Source: Odontocerum albicorne
Lineage: Eukaryota; Arthropoda; Insecta; Trichoptera; Odontoceridae
DNA: 64,000 nt
Direction: 5' to 3'
Assembly: GCA_949825065.1 (NCBI GenBank)
Contig: OX463864.1
Span: 17,807,327-17,871,326 of the forward strand
Shown here: positions 33,240-43,199 of the stretch, in pieces
How positions within the stretch are numbered: position 1 is the first letter of the stretch
How the letters are laid out: every line of letters starts with the position of its first letter
Program-made: the position numbers and the translations under genes
The notes under the pieces: model-generated
What the model saw: only the letters and a program-made list of their open reading frames with translations
What the model was told of the DNA's origin: nothing
The model's database searches: none

Positions 33240-34075
33240 CGAAGAGAAAGACTGGGGATTAATGTTATGAATTTCTTAGTCATGGTGATGGAAAATTGTG
33301 GAAGGATTAGTAAATGCGATAAGTGGGTGAACAATGAAAGATTGCAGCAAATTGAAGAATTATGATCATCCAAGGCAAAATAGGAGGCCGAAGAGGTGTT
33401 GGCAGCAGCAAATCATCTGGCTCCGTAATATACGTGATTGGACTGGTATAAGGAGTGTAGGGTATCTTTTTCGGGCTACCGGGGACAAAGATGTCTACTC
33501 TCAGGTGATATTCAACTTTGGGGGACCTGACATGACACTGGGAAGAAGAAAAAGAAGAATTATGCTATTTATGTAGTATTTACTTGGACCTTGGAAGAGT
33601 TAAGAGGGATATCGAAAGGCGTGTAGCAATAGGAAACGTAGTCAATGGGGTACTAAAACTTGTAAACTCGAACCGGACAGTATATAAATCAGCTAAGATG
33701 GTAGTCTTCTAATAGTATTTTGGTGCCAACTATGAAATATATGGGAGTAAAATGTGGACGTGGTAGAAATGCGTGCTCTGAAAGAATACATAGGGTGACA
33801 ATTTATGAGAACAAGATGAGAAGTTATAAAGAGAAGAATTTGAAGTTAAAGATGATGTGTTTATAAGAATAACATTTTTAAAGAACACTTTGTGAGATGG
33901 TTTAGGCAGGTGAAACGAATTAATGAAGAAAGACTAGCAAAATAAATATATAATGCAAACGTGAGTAGAAAGAAAGGGCTTTAAAGGAAGGTTAAGAAAA
34001 GTATGATTGGGTGAATTAATATTTCAAATGAACGAAACGTAGAAATTCAGGTAAATCGTAGGAGTTGTATAAGAA
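33240..34075 (+). pseudogene. LINE-A reverse transcriptase fragment with nested LINE insertion
   Basis: It begins right after the TTAA element with coding traces GINVMNFLVMVMENCGRI, then KWVNNERLQQIEEL. After the nested insertion (33365-33553) it resumes as CYLCSIYLDLGRVKRDIERR, then VAIGNVVNGVLKLVNSNRTVYKSA. Later frames include RIHRVTIYENK and a decayed GHVxRMNEER block near 33900. It covers the palm-to-C-terminus region. Stops and indels make it inactive. Confidence 0.8.
33365..33553 (+). mobile_element. Nested 189-bp LINE tail with 11-bp target duplication
   Basis: GAAGAATTATG at 33354-33364 and 33554-33564 is a perfect 11-bp duplication. The insert encodes, with one frameshift, KIGGRRGVG and then IIWLRNIRDWTGIRSVGYLF, a common C-terminal end of arthropod non-LTR elements. 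It ends in GGAAGAAGAAAAA. Small size, no 5' part and an 11-bp duplication fit target-primed reverse transcription of a 5'-truncated copy. Confidence 0.88.
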
Positions 34076-34166
34076 CACATAAAAGGTCTTTCAAATTGAG
34101 CGTTTTTTTTAAATTCTTGGATAAAACACAGATGGCGTCGCGAACTTGCCTGGGACTTTTATGACA

Positions 34167-34356
34167 AATGTCATACATTACACTTCTCAAATGTCAAAAA
34201 GTCAGAAAATTTATTGCAGTTGAAAACGAATATGCGAGTGGGAAATGTCTTGATATCACAGGAGACACTAAGAAAGGTAATGAAACACTCCGTGAAAAGA
34301 GCGTACTCCTACGAGCAACATAATGGCTCACATATCATATATGGACTTTTATGACA
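34167..34356 (+). repeat. Fold-back insertion carrying a captured fragment
   Basis: It sits between direct copies of GGACTTTTATGACA (34153-34166 and 34343-34356). Its first 40 bp are the inverse of the element's own flank (ACATTACACTTCTCAAATG). The inner part, about 140 bp, is identical in the region compared to the inverse of 36019-36165 and encodes the same peptide (SENLLQLKTN through EQHNGSHIIY). Template switching is the likely origin. Confidence 0.75.
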
Positions 34357-34388
34357 TTTGAGAAGTGTAATGTATGACATTTATAAAA

Positions 34389-34678
34389 ATGGAGTCGTAT
34401 ACAATACAACAACGCGTTCAAATTGTTGAATTATTTTGTGTATTGTAATCTCCGGAAACGGTGATGTTAATTGGCCACCAAGATCATGTGATCTGACACC
34501 GTTGCACTATTTTCTCTGGGGCTACGTGAAAAGCCAGGTCCATAAGAATGACCCCCAATCAATTCCTGAGCTGAAGGACGAAATTATTCGCTTTATTGGT
34601 GAGTTAGAACCGCAATTATGCCAAAATGTCATCGAAAATTTTGACAAAAGAGTGGAGCTGCAAGAGGTGGATATTTAG
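34389..34678 (+). pseudogene. Transposase remnant (DDE_3 / DUF4817-type), core deleted
   Basis: The short start MESYTIQQRVQIVELFCVL is followed, in a shifted frame, by NGDVNWPPRSCDLTPLHYFLWGYVKSQVH, SIPELKDEIIRFI and NFDKRVELQEVDI, ending at 34678. The last catalytic aspartate, expected just before the YFLWG motif, is changed to histidine (DYFLWG in copy 1, HYFLWG here). The region with the other two acidic residues is deleted. It retains slightly more than the copy at 19922. Confidence 0.78.
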
Positions 34679-34809
34679 CGAATATTGTTTTTTGTGTTTA
34701 AATGTCATACATTATACTTCAATGACCAATAAAAAGTTTTTTGAAATCAAAGTAAATTGTGTTCAAGAATTAAAAAAAAACGCTCAATATGAAAGACCCT
34801 TTATAAATA

Positions 34810-35425
34810 TTCAAGATGAGAAGGATGGATGTCAAGATAGGAAAATCTGGCACTCAGCCCTTTCGGCACGTACCTCTTGATTTCAAATTTTATTGTTAAT
34901 ATAAATATTTAGAGAGGAACTTAATGGAAAATTAAGCAATAAGTAGCATCTTCTTGGAAAAAAATGTCAAGAAAATATGAATAAAAATACAACGAATGAT
35001 TTATTACTGCACTTGTGGTCTTTGCAGTTCTTATTATGTAAGTGTTTCGAAGAACGATTATGATTTTTTAATTATAAATGGTGAAAGAATGTGAGTTTGA
35101 GACAAAGAAATGGCGATGGTGTGATAGGAAGTAGACCAAATAGTTCCTGCAGCAAATAAAGCATCATACACGAGGAATATCACTACAGCAGACGTGAGGA
35201 AAGCGCGGGAGGTGTGGATGCGAGTACTTTACAGGTTCGACTCCCCTCCTTGTCTCGTGCGCTTTGTTGGAGGCAATGTGTTAAACATGAGCTCATCGAA
35301 TCGAATTCATGAGCTCTTCGAAGTTAAACACAACTTTAGAAGATTTTATCTTAAATTTGACAAATTTTTGATATCTTCATTGTGTCGAATGTAAGACACA
35401 TTGTTCACTGTTTCCTAAATTTCTT
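34810..35425. other. Spacer with one possible SINE relic
   Basis: No gene. Near 35205-35265 GATGCGAGTACTTTACAGG and GGTTCGACTCCCC resemble A-box and B-box regions, so a decayed tRNA-like repeat is possible on the plus strand. Confidence 0.4.
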
Positions 35426-35429
35426 CTTC

Positions 35430-35864
35430 TTATTTTAGGCCTGTTGGCCTGTTATGGTCCTGCATCATTGTTTCCCTCTTGTGCCAGCTGTCTTTCCATC
35501 TTTTTGGAGGTCGTCCTGGAGGTCTGCTTGCTTGGGGGATACTGTCCCTGGCCATTCTTACGGCTCTTGGTTCCGCTATTCTGGATACGTTTCCGTTCCA
35601 AAACCTTCTTCTCTGTCGTCCCCACCTGACAATATCTTCAACTTCGCACGTCCTTCGGATTTCTGTATTTCGTACTCTATCACGAAGGGTTTTGCCAGCA
35701 ATACTCCTGAGTACCTTCATTTTCCTGGTTCGAAGGAAATTTTTGGTTCTGACAGTATCGGCTCTGGACTCTATGCTGTATGTCATTATGGGGCGGACAC
35801 AGGTCTTGTATTGTTTCCTAAATTTCACTTCTCTAAAATTGATGTTTTGTATTCTTATTTATAA
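35430..35864 (-). pseudogene. LINE-B C-terminal fragment, best kept copy
   Basis: The minus-strand frame 35828-35430 is open for 132 codons. It reads KTCVRPIMTYSIESRADT, then KNFLRTRKMKVLRSIAGKTL, RVRNTEIRRTCEVEDIVRWG, RQRRRFWNGNVSRI and GRPPKRWKDSWHK. This is the thumb/C-terminal region typical of arthropod endonuclease-reverse transcriptases. It lacks the endonuclease and catalytic palm, so it is a 5'-truncated LINE. The last residues run into unrelated sequence. Confidence 0.88.
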
Positions 35865-35869
35865 AAGAT

Positions 35870-35945
35870 GTGACAAAAGTTCCTTTATTATATTGTATTA
35901 CACTTTCGTTATACACAGTTTAGACTGGCGTGTTTATTACCATCA
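35870..35945 (-). repeat. SINE-1 tail fragment
   Basis: The plus strand shows TATTGTATTACACTTTCGTT, then ATACACAGTTTAGACTGGCG and TTTATTACCAT, the inverse of the SINE-1 tail. Body and head are missing. Confidence 0.65.
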
Positions 35946-35965
35946 TTCATATAATTAACACTTTA

Positions 35966-36240
35966 TTATTTGGTATTTTTTACATTATTTGCGAAAAAAT
36001 ATATCACGTATATGATATGTGAGCCATTATGTTGCTCGTAGGAGTACGCTCTTTTCACGGAGTGTTTCATTACCTTTCTTAGTGTCTCCTGTGATATCAA
36101 GACATTTCCCACTCGCATATTCGTTTTCAACTGCAATAAATTTTCTGACTTTTTGACCTTGATATTTGCCACCGTAATGCCACACTTAACATTAACTTGC
36201 AGTGGTTTTTTCATGAAGATGTTGCAAATTTTATCCTTCC
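35966..36240 (-). other. Open frame sharing a fragment with 34200-34345
   Basis: The minus-strand frame 36214-35966 (82 codons) starts MKKPLQVNVKCGITVANIKV and continues with KSENLLQLKTN and EQHNGSHIIY. The stretch SENLLQ...HIIY is present unchanged inside the transposon at 34083. I recognise no domain. It may be a fragment of a host gene or of an unknown element; the two identical copies imply recent copying. Confidence 0.4.
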
Positions 36241-36244
36241 CATA

Positions 36245-37780
36245 ACAAACACTAATCGCTGGCTAAAGCCTTTGAAAGCTTTCAGTACTACCCCCTCTCC
36301 ATCTACACACCCCGGGCCGTGCCCCGCTTCTACCCTTCAGAATACAACCCCTGCTGGTCTTTTCTAAATCCCGATTGCGGCCCGCAACGGGAACCAACTT
36401 ACTCCATTGTAATTAATCCTGGTACCTCTTTAAAGAATGGAATCGGTGAATGCCTTTTGCCACAAAAAATCGGTAATTTGTTTCAATTCAACCCTCCGGT
36501 CTTCTGTATTGTGTAAAAATTGGCGATTAAAAAGAAAATTTTATACATTTTCACACGAACAAAGTAGGGAGATTTATTAGGGTTTTATTTGTATAAAAAA
36601 TAGGAAGGATAGCGCTAATTATACTACATGATAGTAATACAAAACCCCAAGGTATTTTTAGAAGCACTTTGTGAACTTCAAGGCTTTTAAAAACTCATAT
36701 TTTCCGAACATAATCAAAATTATTGAATGCAATTCGTTTTTTTTTTCATTTCAAGTATATTATTAAAAAAATAATGTTAATATATTAAACAACATAAAAA
36801 TATATTTTAGTTTTCTAAGAATCAAAACTCGTTATTGAATCGCATATTCTAAAAGAATTTTTTTTCTGAAGTCTGTATTTATTTAAGGTTGGTAGTTTAC
36901 TTTTTTAAATTTCAGTGGAAGAAAGAAATGTTTACGTCGTATGGAATTGAAATTTAATTTAATATCACGGATAAAATTCAAAGGACAGTTATGTAGCGCC
37001 TTGAGAAAGCAGACAACAGCACTCTAGCTCGGAAATAAAATACATTATTATTGAAGTATGAAAAATATTACAAAATAATAATAAAACAAGATGAATAAGG
37101 GTAGGAAGGTGATGGCTGCGACTATGAGATTCAGTACTTTTTCGCAACTGTAATGATTGTATGAAAACCTATTTTGTAAGTAAACACTAACACTGTTGTC
37201 ACCGAACACTGCCTTAGCATTCAATTTCGATATTACTGAGAATGTTTGTTCAATTTCTTTAATTGAGACATTCTTAACGCTTTTGTTTATTCAACTTTTT
37301 ATTTCTTAAACAAAAACTTTTTGTTTAAAGTGGAATGCACAGTGCTGGACTAAACATTATACAAAAGCTGCAAATGACATTTTTAACTAATTATTCTCAC
37401 GTATACTCGTAAATGTTTGCATTATGGGTTATTTCATACGTGAGTTTCCATGACATCATTTTTATAAGTATTTATCTATTCACATTCTTTATAACTGAGA
37501 TCGTAAGTCCCCATTATGTGCTACAATAGACATCGCTGTTAATCCTCCTTCATAAGTTTCTGTGATATACTCGTACAATCCACAGAGTAGCCGTTATTAA
37601 CATACTCCATCTGGTCAGTCTATTAAGGCATATCTTTTTCTCTTTGCTTTTCCATATTTTCATTCTCTGTCCTATACAAATTGTCATTTGATCGACTGAT
37701 AAAATATATAAATAATCACAAGGGAGTAATGTAAAAAATACTAAATAAACAACTGTTATTTCTAACTTACTTTTTTTATT
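36245..37780. other. AT-rich spacer with two short repeat relics
   Basis: No gene. 36990-37040 carries a SINE-3-like fragment on the minus strand (AGCTAGAGTGCTG and CTCAAGGCGCTAC). 37095-37130 has GTAGGAAGGTGATGGCTGC, the motif that forms a fold-back at 52385-52615. Confidence 0.5.
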
Positions 37781-37789
37781 TATTTTATA

Positions 37790-37985
37790 AGTAATATCAA
37801 AAGTAATACAAAAGAAATATCAAAAGTAATATCAAAAGTCGCATCAAAAGTAATATCAAAAGTAATATCAAAAGTGATATCAAAAGTAATATCAAAAGTA
37901 ATATCAAAAGTAATATCAAAAGTGATATCAAAAGTAATATCAAAAGTCACATCAAAAGTAATATCAAAAGTAACATCAAAAGTAA
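37790..37985. repeat. 12-bp microsatellite-like repeat
   Basis: AAAAGTAATATC recurs about 16 times with variants GATATC, GTCGCATC and GTAACATC. The period of 12 is a multiple of three, so it is open on both strands (repeats of SKVI and TFDI). These frames are artefacts of the repeat. Confidence 0.93.
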
Positions 37986-38021
37986 GTCTCAAAGGAACCT
38001 TTGCCACAAGCTTTATTATTG

Positions 38022-38080
38022 TTGGCGACTGTAGTCCAACGACAAATGTTCACGCTAAGCAAGCGAGCGCCCTAGAAATG
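38022..38080 (+). repeat. SINE-2 fragment
   Basis: GACTGTAGTCCAACGACAAA followed by TTCACGCTAAGCAAGCGAGCG matches the head of SINE-2 (32272). The B box is lost. Confidence 0.55.
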
Positions 38081-38127
38081 CATTTTTGGACAGCAGCAAT
38101 AGTAAAAATAATAATATAAATAGACAA

Positions 38128-38205
38128 TGTATACATCGTCGTTTAGAGAGCAGACTCTCCTTAAGGGCGCTCTAACTCGGGATTCAAACCCACTATCATT
38201 GAAAT
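38128..38205 (-). repeat. SINE-3 fragment
   Basis: The minus strand gives GGGTTTGAATCCCGAG (B box), AGAGCGCCCTTAAGGAGAG, TCTGCTCTCTAAACG. This links the SINE head directly to the 50-bp unit amplified at 43731-44787. Confidence 0.7.
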
Positions 38206-38209
38206 GTCA

Positions 38210-39225
38210 AAAATATTTAAAAAAATAATTTAAGCATCTGTGGAGCTCCTCCGATGTGTGATGACACACAATCGGCTTTAGGTGAAGTGTCGTTTATGTG
38301 TTTAGTGTTCATATTAAACCATACATTTTGCTAAGACATTAAAAAAATAGTTGTCTTCAAGTGCTTCCTAAAGCTGCACACGACACGCATTTCTCTAATA
38401 TTTTGAGGCATACAAAATGTCAACTGAAATTATATCACGAATTCTAGTTTTTAGAAATACTCATAATGAATAAAACTACCTGGTTTAGGATTTATAATGA
38501 CATTTTACAGCAATAAAAAAATATTTTAATTGTAATATTACTCAAGAAATCATATATTCATAAAATAAAGATTATCATTGAATTAAATATTAAAGTTATT
38601 TGACCCTATACAGACTGTGGGGAAGGTTTCAAAATGACAAAAATTAAATTCAAGACGGCTGTCTTGACATTTATAGCCAATGACCTCAACGCACGGATTA
38701 AAGAAACCTTAAAAAATTAGAGAACAAATCGACTACGTTATTCGAGAAACTTTGTTCACGAATCGGCTCCATATAAGATAGTAAATTGATCAATTGAAAT
38801 CAGTAAACCTTTTTGATACCGAAAATTAAAAAAAATAACAAATTAATTTCAAAGTTGACATGAATAACAGTTTTACGAGTATTAATTAATAATCAACTAG
38901 AATTGAACCCAAGTTTCTCTGAATAATATATAATACATTATTCCAACATGTCAAGAATGTAATTTTGAAACAATGTTTACTTGTTTGGTTTTCCCTCAAT
39001 TAATTCCATCCATTTGAGGTCAGCTGCTTGGATCTTCTTCCATTATTCTCTCAATCTTACCAAGTGGATAGTTTGAGTCTCGTCATGTCCTCCTCCACTT
39101 TCTTATAAAATCTTTTCTTGGTTCTTTCTCTGTATCTATTTGGGAGTTCTCAATTCGTGGCTATCTTAAGCGTAGACTCTGATCACTGTATTAAAGATCT
39201 TGTTCTTAAATTAGCCTCTTCCTCT
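38210..39225. other. AT-rich spacer
   Basis: No repeat or gene recognised on either strand. Confidence 0.45.
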
Positions 39226-39229
39226 TCTT

Positions 39230-39700
39230 CAGTTTCAATCCTGGGGATTGGTTAGCAGCAAAATTCTGCATCTCCTCCTCCACTCCTCTCGGTCTTCAGC
39301 GATCATTTTGGGTTCTGTATAAGAGGTGCAGTCCATATCGTGGCATATTAGTTCCAGATACTCTCGCCGATGACGCCCTATGCCAATCAATCCCTCAATC
39401 ATTCCCTCTAGTATATTGTGCGGGAGATTTTCATGTCGCAGCATATGACCCATCCATTCTGCACGCCTTTCCGATATGCTATTTGACAGGTGCTTGGTTT
39501 CTTCAATCCTGCTGAGAACCTAGTCATTTATAATATGGTCTCTCCAAAAAATCCTTAAGATTCGTCTATAGGTCCACATCTCGAAGGCCTCCAATCTTTT
39601 TCGATCTCTTTCGCCCATGCACCATGTCTCGCAACCATAGATCAAAATACTCCACACATATGTTTTGACCAATTGCTTGCAGAGCTGACTCAGTTATTCC
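39230..39700 (-). pseudogene. LINE-G C-terminal fragment
   Basis: From 39690 down the minus strand reads VKTYVWSILIYGCETW, ERDRKRLEAFEMWTYRRILR, one in-frame stop near 39522, then SISERRAEWMGHMLRHENLP and AEDREEWRRR, ending in a stop at 39235. IYGCETW...R...MLRRIL and GHMLRH are hallmarks of the C-terminal region of non-LTR elements. Only the one stop disrupts a long frame, so this copy is relatively young. Confidence 0.85.
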
Positions 39701-39701
39701 T

Positions 39702-39910
39702 ACAAAGTCTGTTTAGAAGTATAATTCTCATTTTATCCACCAGGATGTAGGAGATATCTATATCAGAAAATTCATTCAACAAGATCACCCCGTGTTCGAG
39801 TAGTGATTCTTTTAAGAGATATGTTCGTGAATACGGCACCGAAAACAATCCTAATTCACAATGGCGTAAAAAATTGACAGGTAAAAAATTTAATAGTCGA
39901 TTAATCAATA
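39702..39910 (-). pseudogene. Jockey/CR1-like LINE C-terminal fragment
   Basis: The minus strand reads LRHCELGLFSVPYSRTYLLK, ESLLEHGVILLNEF and SDIDISY. The order F.VPY.RT..., ES..., LLN.FSDIDI resembles the extreme C-terminus of Jockey/CR1-type proteins and parallels the fragment at 63627-63965. The fragment ends just left of the mariner insertion. Confidence 0.65.
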
Positions 39911-39948
39911 AATGGTTTGCTATTTTTTCCGTTAAAAATTTGTATATA

Positions 39949-41235
39949 TTAGGTCCTTACATATGAAATTGGCGTTTTGCCGTACTGGCAACTTTGATCT
40001 CAAATATCTTCTCTTTGGTTAGGAATTCCAAATTCAAATTTATACAGCTATTTACTCAAGTATTTGTGTTTCGAAAATTATAATTCATTTGTTTTTTCCT
40101 CAATTGTTTTTTTTCTTTGCGTCACTCAGTTTACAAAATGGAAAACTTGAAATATCGCGTTATTTACGAGTACGAGTTCCACCGTGGCACCAGTGCTGCA
40201 GAAACGGCTCGAAGGATTAATGATGTGTATGGCGACGGTGCCGCAAAAGAAAACACAGTGCGTTTTTGGTTCCAACGTTTTCGTTCTGGAAATTTCGACC
40301 TGCAGAACAAGCCCCGTGGACGGCCGGAGACCAAAGTTGATAATGAAGAATTGAAGGCTATTGTGGAAGCGGATCCATCGCAAACCACGTCCGAGTTAGC
40401 TGCAGGCTGCGGTGTTAGTGATAAAACTGTTTTAATCCACTTGAAGCAAATTGGGAAGGTGAAAAAGCTTGAAAGGTGGGTACCTCACGAATTGAGTGAA
40501 GCAAATCAACAAACGCGCGTTGACTGCTGCGTTGCATTACTCAACCGGCACAATAATGAAGGGATTTTGAATCGAATCATTACCTGTGATGAAAAGTGGA
40601 TCCTGTATGATAATCGGAAGCGCTCATCGCAATGGCTGAACCCTGCCGAACCAGCCAAACCATGCCCCAAGCGAAAATTGACTCCAAAAAAGTTACTTGT
40701 GAGCGTTTGGTGGACTAGTGCTGGTGTCGTTCACTACAGCTTTCTTAAATCTGGCCAGACGATTACGGCAGATGTCTATTGTCAGCAACTGCAAACCATG
40801 ATGGAAAAGCTAGCTGCTAAACAACCGAGGCTGGTTAATCGCTCTAGGCCACTGCTGCTTCATGATAACGCTAGACCACACACTGCACAACAGACGGCTA
40901 CCAAATTAGAAGAGCTTCAATTGGAATGTCTAAGACATCCACCGTACTCTCCGGACCTTGCCCCAACAGATTACTATTTTTTTCGAAATTTGGATAACTT
41001 CTTGCAAAGGAAAAAATTCAACTCCGATGGGGCAGTCCAAACCGACTTCAAAGATTTTATTGATTCCCGTCCGAATGGTTTTTTTAGTAAAGGGATCGAT
41101 GAACTACCTATGAGATGGCAAAAGTGCATAGATAGCAATAGTACATACTTTGATTAAATAAATATATTATATTAAAAAAAAAACAACTTTATGTTCCTCC
41201 CAAACAAAACGCCAATTTCATATGTAAGGACCTAA
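39949..41235 (+). mobile_element. Complete mariner element, 1,287 bp
   Basis: Perfect 31-bp terminal inverted repeats (39949-39979 and 41205-41235, starting TTAGGTCCTTACATATG) are flanked by TA at 39947-39948 and 41236-41237, the mariner target duplication. The uninterrupted transposase gene (40138-41157) is on the plus strand, with a 5' leader of about 190 bp and a short 3' tail containing an A-run. All parts needed for mobility appear present. Confidence 0.97.
40138..41157 (+). CDS. Mariner transposase, intact
   Basis: A cut-and-paste DNA transposase of the Tc1/mariner superfamily, acting in the nucleus on its own terminal repeats. The protein is 339 residues, normal for the family. Residues 1-50 and 82-105 form the paired helix-turn-helix DNA-binding region, with a GRP linker at 61-63. 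WVPHEL lies at 114-119. The catalytic triad is D151 (CDEKW), D243 (HDNARPH) and D278 (PTDYYFF), with exactly 34 residues between the last two (DD34D). An in-frame ATG seven codons upstream (40117) exists, but MENLKYR at 40138 matches the usual length. No frameshift or stop is present and the terminal repeats are perfect, so the copy may be active; activity itself is inference. Confidence 0.96.
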   Translation: MENLKYRVIYEYEFHRGTSAAETARRINDVYGDGAAKENTVRFWFQRFRSGNFDLQNKPRGRPETKVDNEELKAIVEADPSQTTSELAAGCGVSDKTVLIHLKQIGKVKKLERWVPHELSEANQQTRVDCCVALLNRHNNEGILNRIITCDEKWILYDNRKRSSQWLNPAEPAKPCPKRKLTPKKLLVSVWWTSAGVVHYSFLKSGQTITADVYCQQLQTMMEKLAAKQPRLVNRSRPLLLHDNARPHTAQQTATKLEELQLECLRHPPYSPDLAPTDYYFFRNLDNFLQRKKFNSDGAVQTDFKDFIDSRPNGFFSKGIDELPMRWQKCIDSNSTYFD

Positions 41236-41239
41236 TATT

Positions 41240-41790
41240 ATAGTCGTATATATATAAACATGTGCGTAGATTTTTACTAACGCTTACGAAGTAAATTTAA
41301 AATATACCCATTAAATAAAATGTAGGGTACAGCCATGGGTAAAATCCACGCTCTTTGCAATAAAGGAGTCTCAGAAATCTCTTTTGAACTCCTTCAACTA
41401 TCAGGGAACTCTGGATTTCATATGATTGAGCCGCATTCTAATCTACTACGAACCAGTGACATAGTCCTCGCAATTTCTCACAATTGGTTTCAGCCAATTT
41501 TTACTGTGTGTTTTTTTACATCCTGGAAAAAAACACACTAGTAATTTTTCAAAAAGTCTATTTTAATACGACTACGTCAACTGCGAACCTTCCATACATA
41601 TCCAGTAGATCACGTAGCGGGGTCTAAGAGTATATACGCCGTGTGTTATGTGTATGTGTGTTGCCTGTGTGTGAGGCTTGTCACGCTTTGATACATACGG
41701 CCGGTAGAGCGAGGAGAGAGTTCAACAAATCTGACGCCGCGATCTGAGCGATACCTGACGGTGGGGCGTGTTCGCCAGGCAAGTTTTGAG
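41240..41790. other. Spacer
   Basis: A TG-rich stretch (GTGTGTTATGTGTATGTGTG) lies near 41640-41675. No gene recognised. Confidence 0.45.
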
Positions 41791-41804
41791 AGCGTGCGCT
41801 ATGA

Positions 41805-41890
41805 GATTTAGAACAGCAGTATGTTAGACAATCTCTGTTAGTTGGTAAGACTCTTTTTGCCTCGAGGGTTCGATTTCTGATAGTATCCAA
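41805..41890 (+). repeat. tRNA-like SINE-4 relative
   Basis: TTAGTTGGTAAGACTC (A-box region) and GGGTTCGATTTCTGATAG (B box) are about 35 bp apart, as in the copies at 42425 and 63430. Confidence 0.55.
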
Positions 41891-41984
41891 AAATTAAAGA
41901 GGGTACTGGTCTGGTTCAAAAGTATATCTGGTAAAAATACTATTTCATTTGGAGTAGTATTGCCAAAACTTATAATTATTTTTT

Positions 41985-42290
41985 TCATCCACTTTGCACG
42001 GATTTCTCATGTTACACAAAGAGGGTCTGCTTCTAGCGTTAGCTTATTCGTTAGGAAGAATATCAGCCAGGATTCTTCTCATACTGCTAGGCGGTACCGA
42101 GAATATATCAACAGTGTCGTTCAGTTGGTTCAATATCTCTATACCACGCGTGACAGTGTTTACCCATGATATTCGTCCTGTAAGTTGGTATGTAGAACAC
42201 AGGGTGATTCCTTGCACGGCTATATTTATTAGGTACATATTAACTTAGTGCTTCTAGAATCGCGGGACAGTTAAAGCAATTATGATTGAC
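41985..42290 (-). pseudogene. LINE-F 3' end, truncated copy
   Basis: A T-run on the plus strand (poly(A) of the minus-strand element) is followed by TTTGCACGGATTTCTCATG. The minus-strand frame holds STYQLTGRISWVNTVTRGIE and ILNQLNDTVDIFSVPPSSMR, the same peptide as at 63627-63965. It is the C-terminus of a non-LTR protein. The 5' remainder is cut and joined to SINE-4-like sequence. Confidence 0.7.
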
Positions 42291-42424
42291 TATAAGTTGC
42301 ATGCCTACACTATGGTTTTCAACTCCAAGATACGATTAATGCTTCCGAAAATAATGATGTCTCCTAGCCCCGCTGTTCAACATATCCGCATAAGATTTAG
42401 TACACTTGAAAGATGTTAAACAAC

Positions 42425-42665
42425 CTCAGTGACTTAGTTAGTAAGACGCTTGGTTTCCACCAGAGGCTTTGGGTTCGATTCCTAATGGTATGTGCAAGAA
42501 TGTATTTAAAAATAGTACAATATATAAATACAACCATGAACATACATACTCGTACATACGTAGCTTTACGTTATTTATCTTTCAGATAGGCAGAGAGAAC
42601 AGAAAATCAGACTTCTCTAGATATTTGAAACTGTTGATTTGCTTCATAGGTTCACAGGTTTTTGT
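42425..42665 (+). repeat. tRNA-derived SINE-4 copy
   Basis: CCTCAGTGACTTAGTTAGT and AAGACGC form the A-box region and TGGGTTCGATTCC the B box. A body with AATATATAAATACAACC and GGCAGAGAGAACAGAAAA follows. Its order with the neighbouring LINE-F end is repeated at 62988-63640, so the two travel as a composite. Confidence 0.7.
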
Positions 42666-42699
42666 AACATTAATATTCAGTAAATGAGAACTCTATGTA

Positions 42700-42930
42700 C
42701 TATTGCTGGGAGGACACAAGGAACACCGAGAAGTCTGTGAGGTCCAAGAATTGGTCAGATGGAGACGACAGCGTCGACGATACTGGTACCAACACGTACA
42801 GAGAATGAATTCCACAAGAATTCCATACATCGCTCTGCATGGGGTGCCGGATGGACGGCGTCCGCCAGGGAGACCCCCGAAACGATGGAGAGATAGCTGG
42901 AGCTCAGCATCATAGGACAATCCTGCAGTA
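42700..42930 (+). pseudogene. LINE-B C-terminal fragment
   Basis: The frame 42703-42915 reads HREVCEVQELVRWRRQRRR, YWYQHVQRMNS, then GRRPPGRPPKRWRDSWSS. It corresponds to VEDIVRWGRQRRRFWN...GRPPKRWKDSW of the copy at 35430 but is diverged, so it belongs to a related subfamily. It is 5'-truncated and joins LINE-A sequence at 42950. Confidence 0.8.
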
Positions 42931-42949
42931 ACAGACTCTTGAGTCTATA

Positions 42950-43195
42950 GAAAGTTTAAGAGGAAGAATATTCAGTGTTAGTTAGAAATATAGATTTTGC
43001 AGAATATGGTTTGGACATGTGGAGAGAGTGACTAAACGAGTATACAAATGAGAAGTGCAAGATGAGCGTAGAAGAGGTGGACCGAAGACAAAGTGACTGG
43101 ACCAATTAGAGCAGACTTTGAAAGAACGTCAAGTGAAAAGTACGAATCATGGAAGATCGTACGAGCGTGGAAGAGATAAAAGTTGTAGTCTCGAA
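42950..43195 (+). pseudogene. LINE-A C-terminal fragment, decayed
   Basis: Traces such as FRIWFGHVERVTKRVYK and RRGGPKT, then LEQTLKERQVKSTNHGRSYE, follow the GHVERMNEERL, RGRP, ...KERNVES order of LINE-A with frameshifts. Confidence 0.65.
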
Positions 43196-43199
43196 TAGT

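Larger units (their letters stand above)
34083..34803 (+). mobile_element. Tc1/mariner-superfamily transposon, internal deletion derivative 2
   Basis: The ends AAAGGTCTTTCAAATTGAGCG and the inverse (34778-34803) match those at 19804-20340. The plus strand has the same start MESYTIQQRVQIVELF (ATG 34389) joined to the transposase C-terminus. A 190-bp insertion lies at 34167-34356 between two copies of GGACTTTTATGACA. The element is non-autonomous, with intact ends. Confidence 0.8.

Noticed and set aside
37780..38119. Frames of 75 and 81 codons on both strands (TFDI and SKVI repeats)
   Set aside because: They are translations of a 12-bp repeat, open on both strands by arithmetic.
40126..40388. 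Minus-strand frames of 85 and 74 codons
   Set aside because: They are antisense shadows of the mariner transposase gene.
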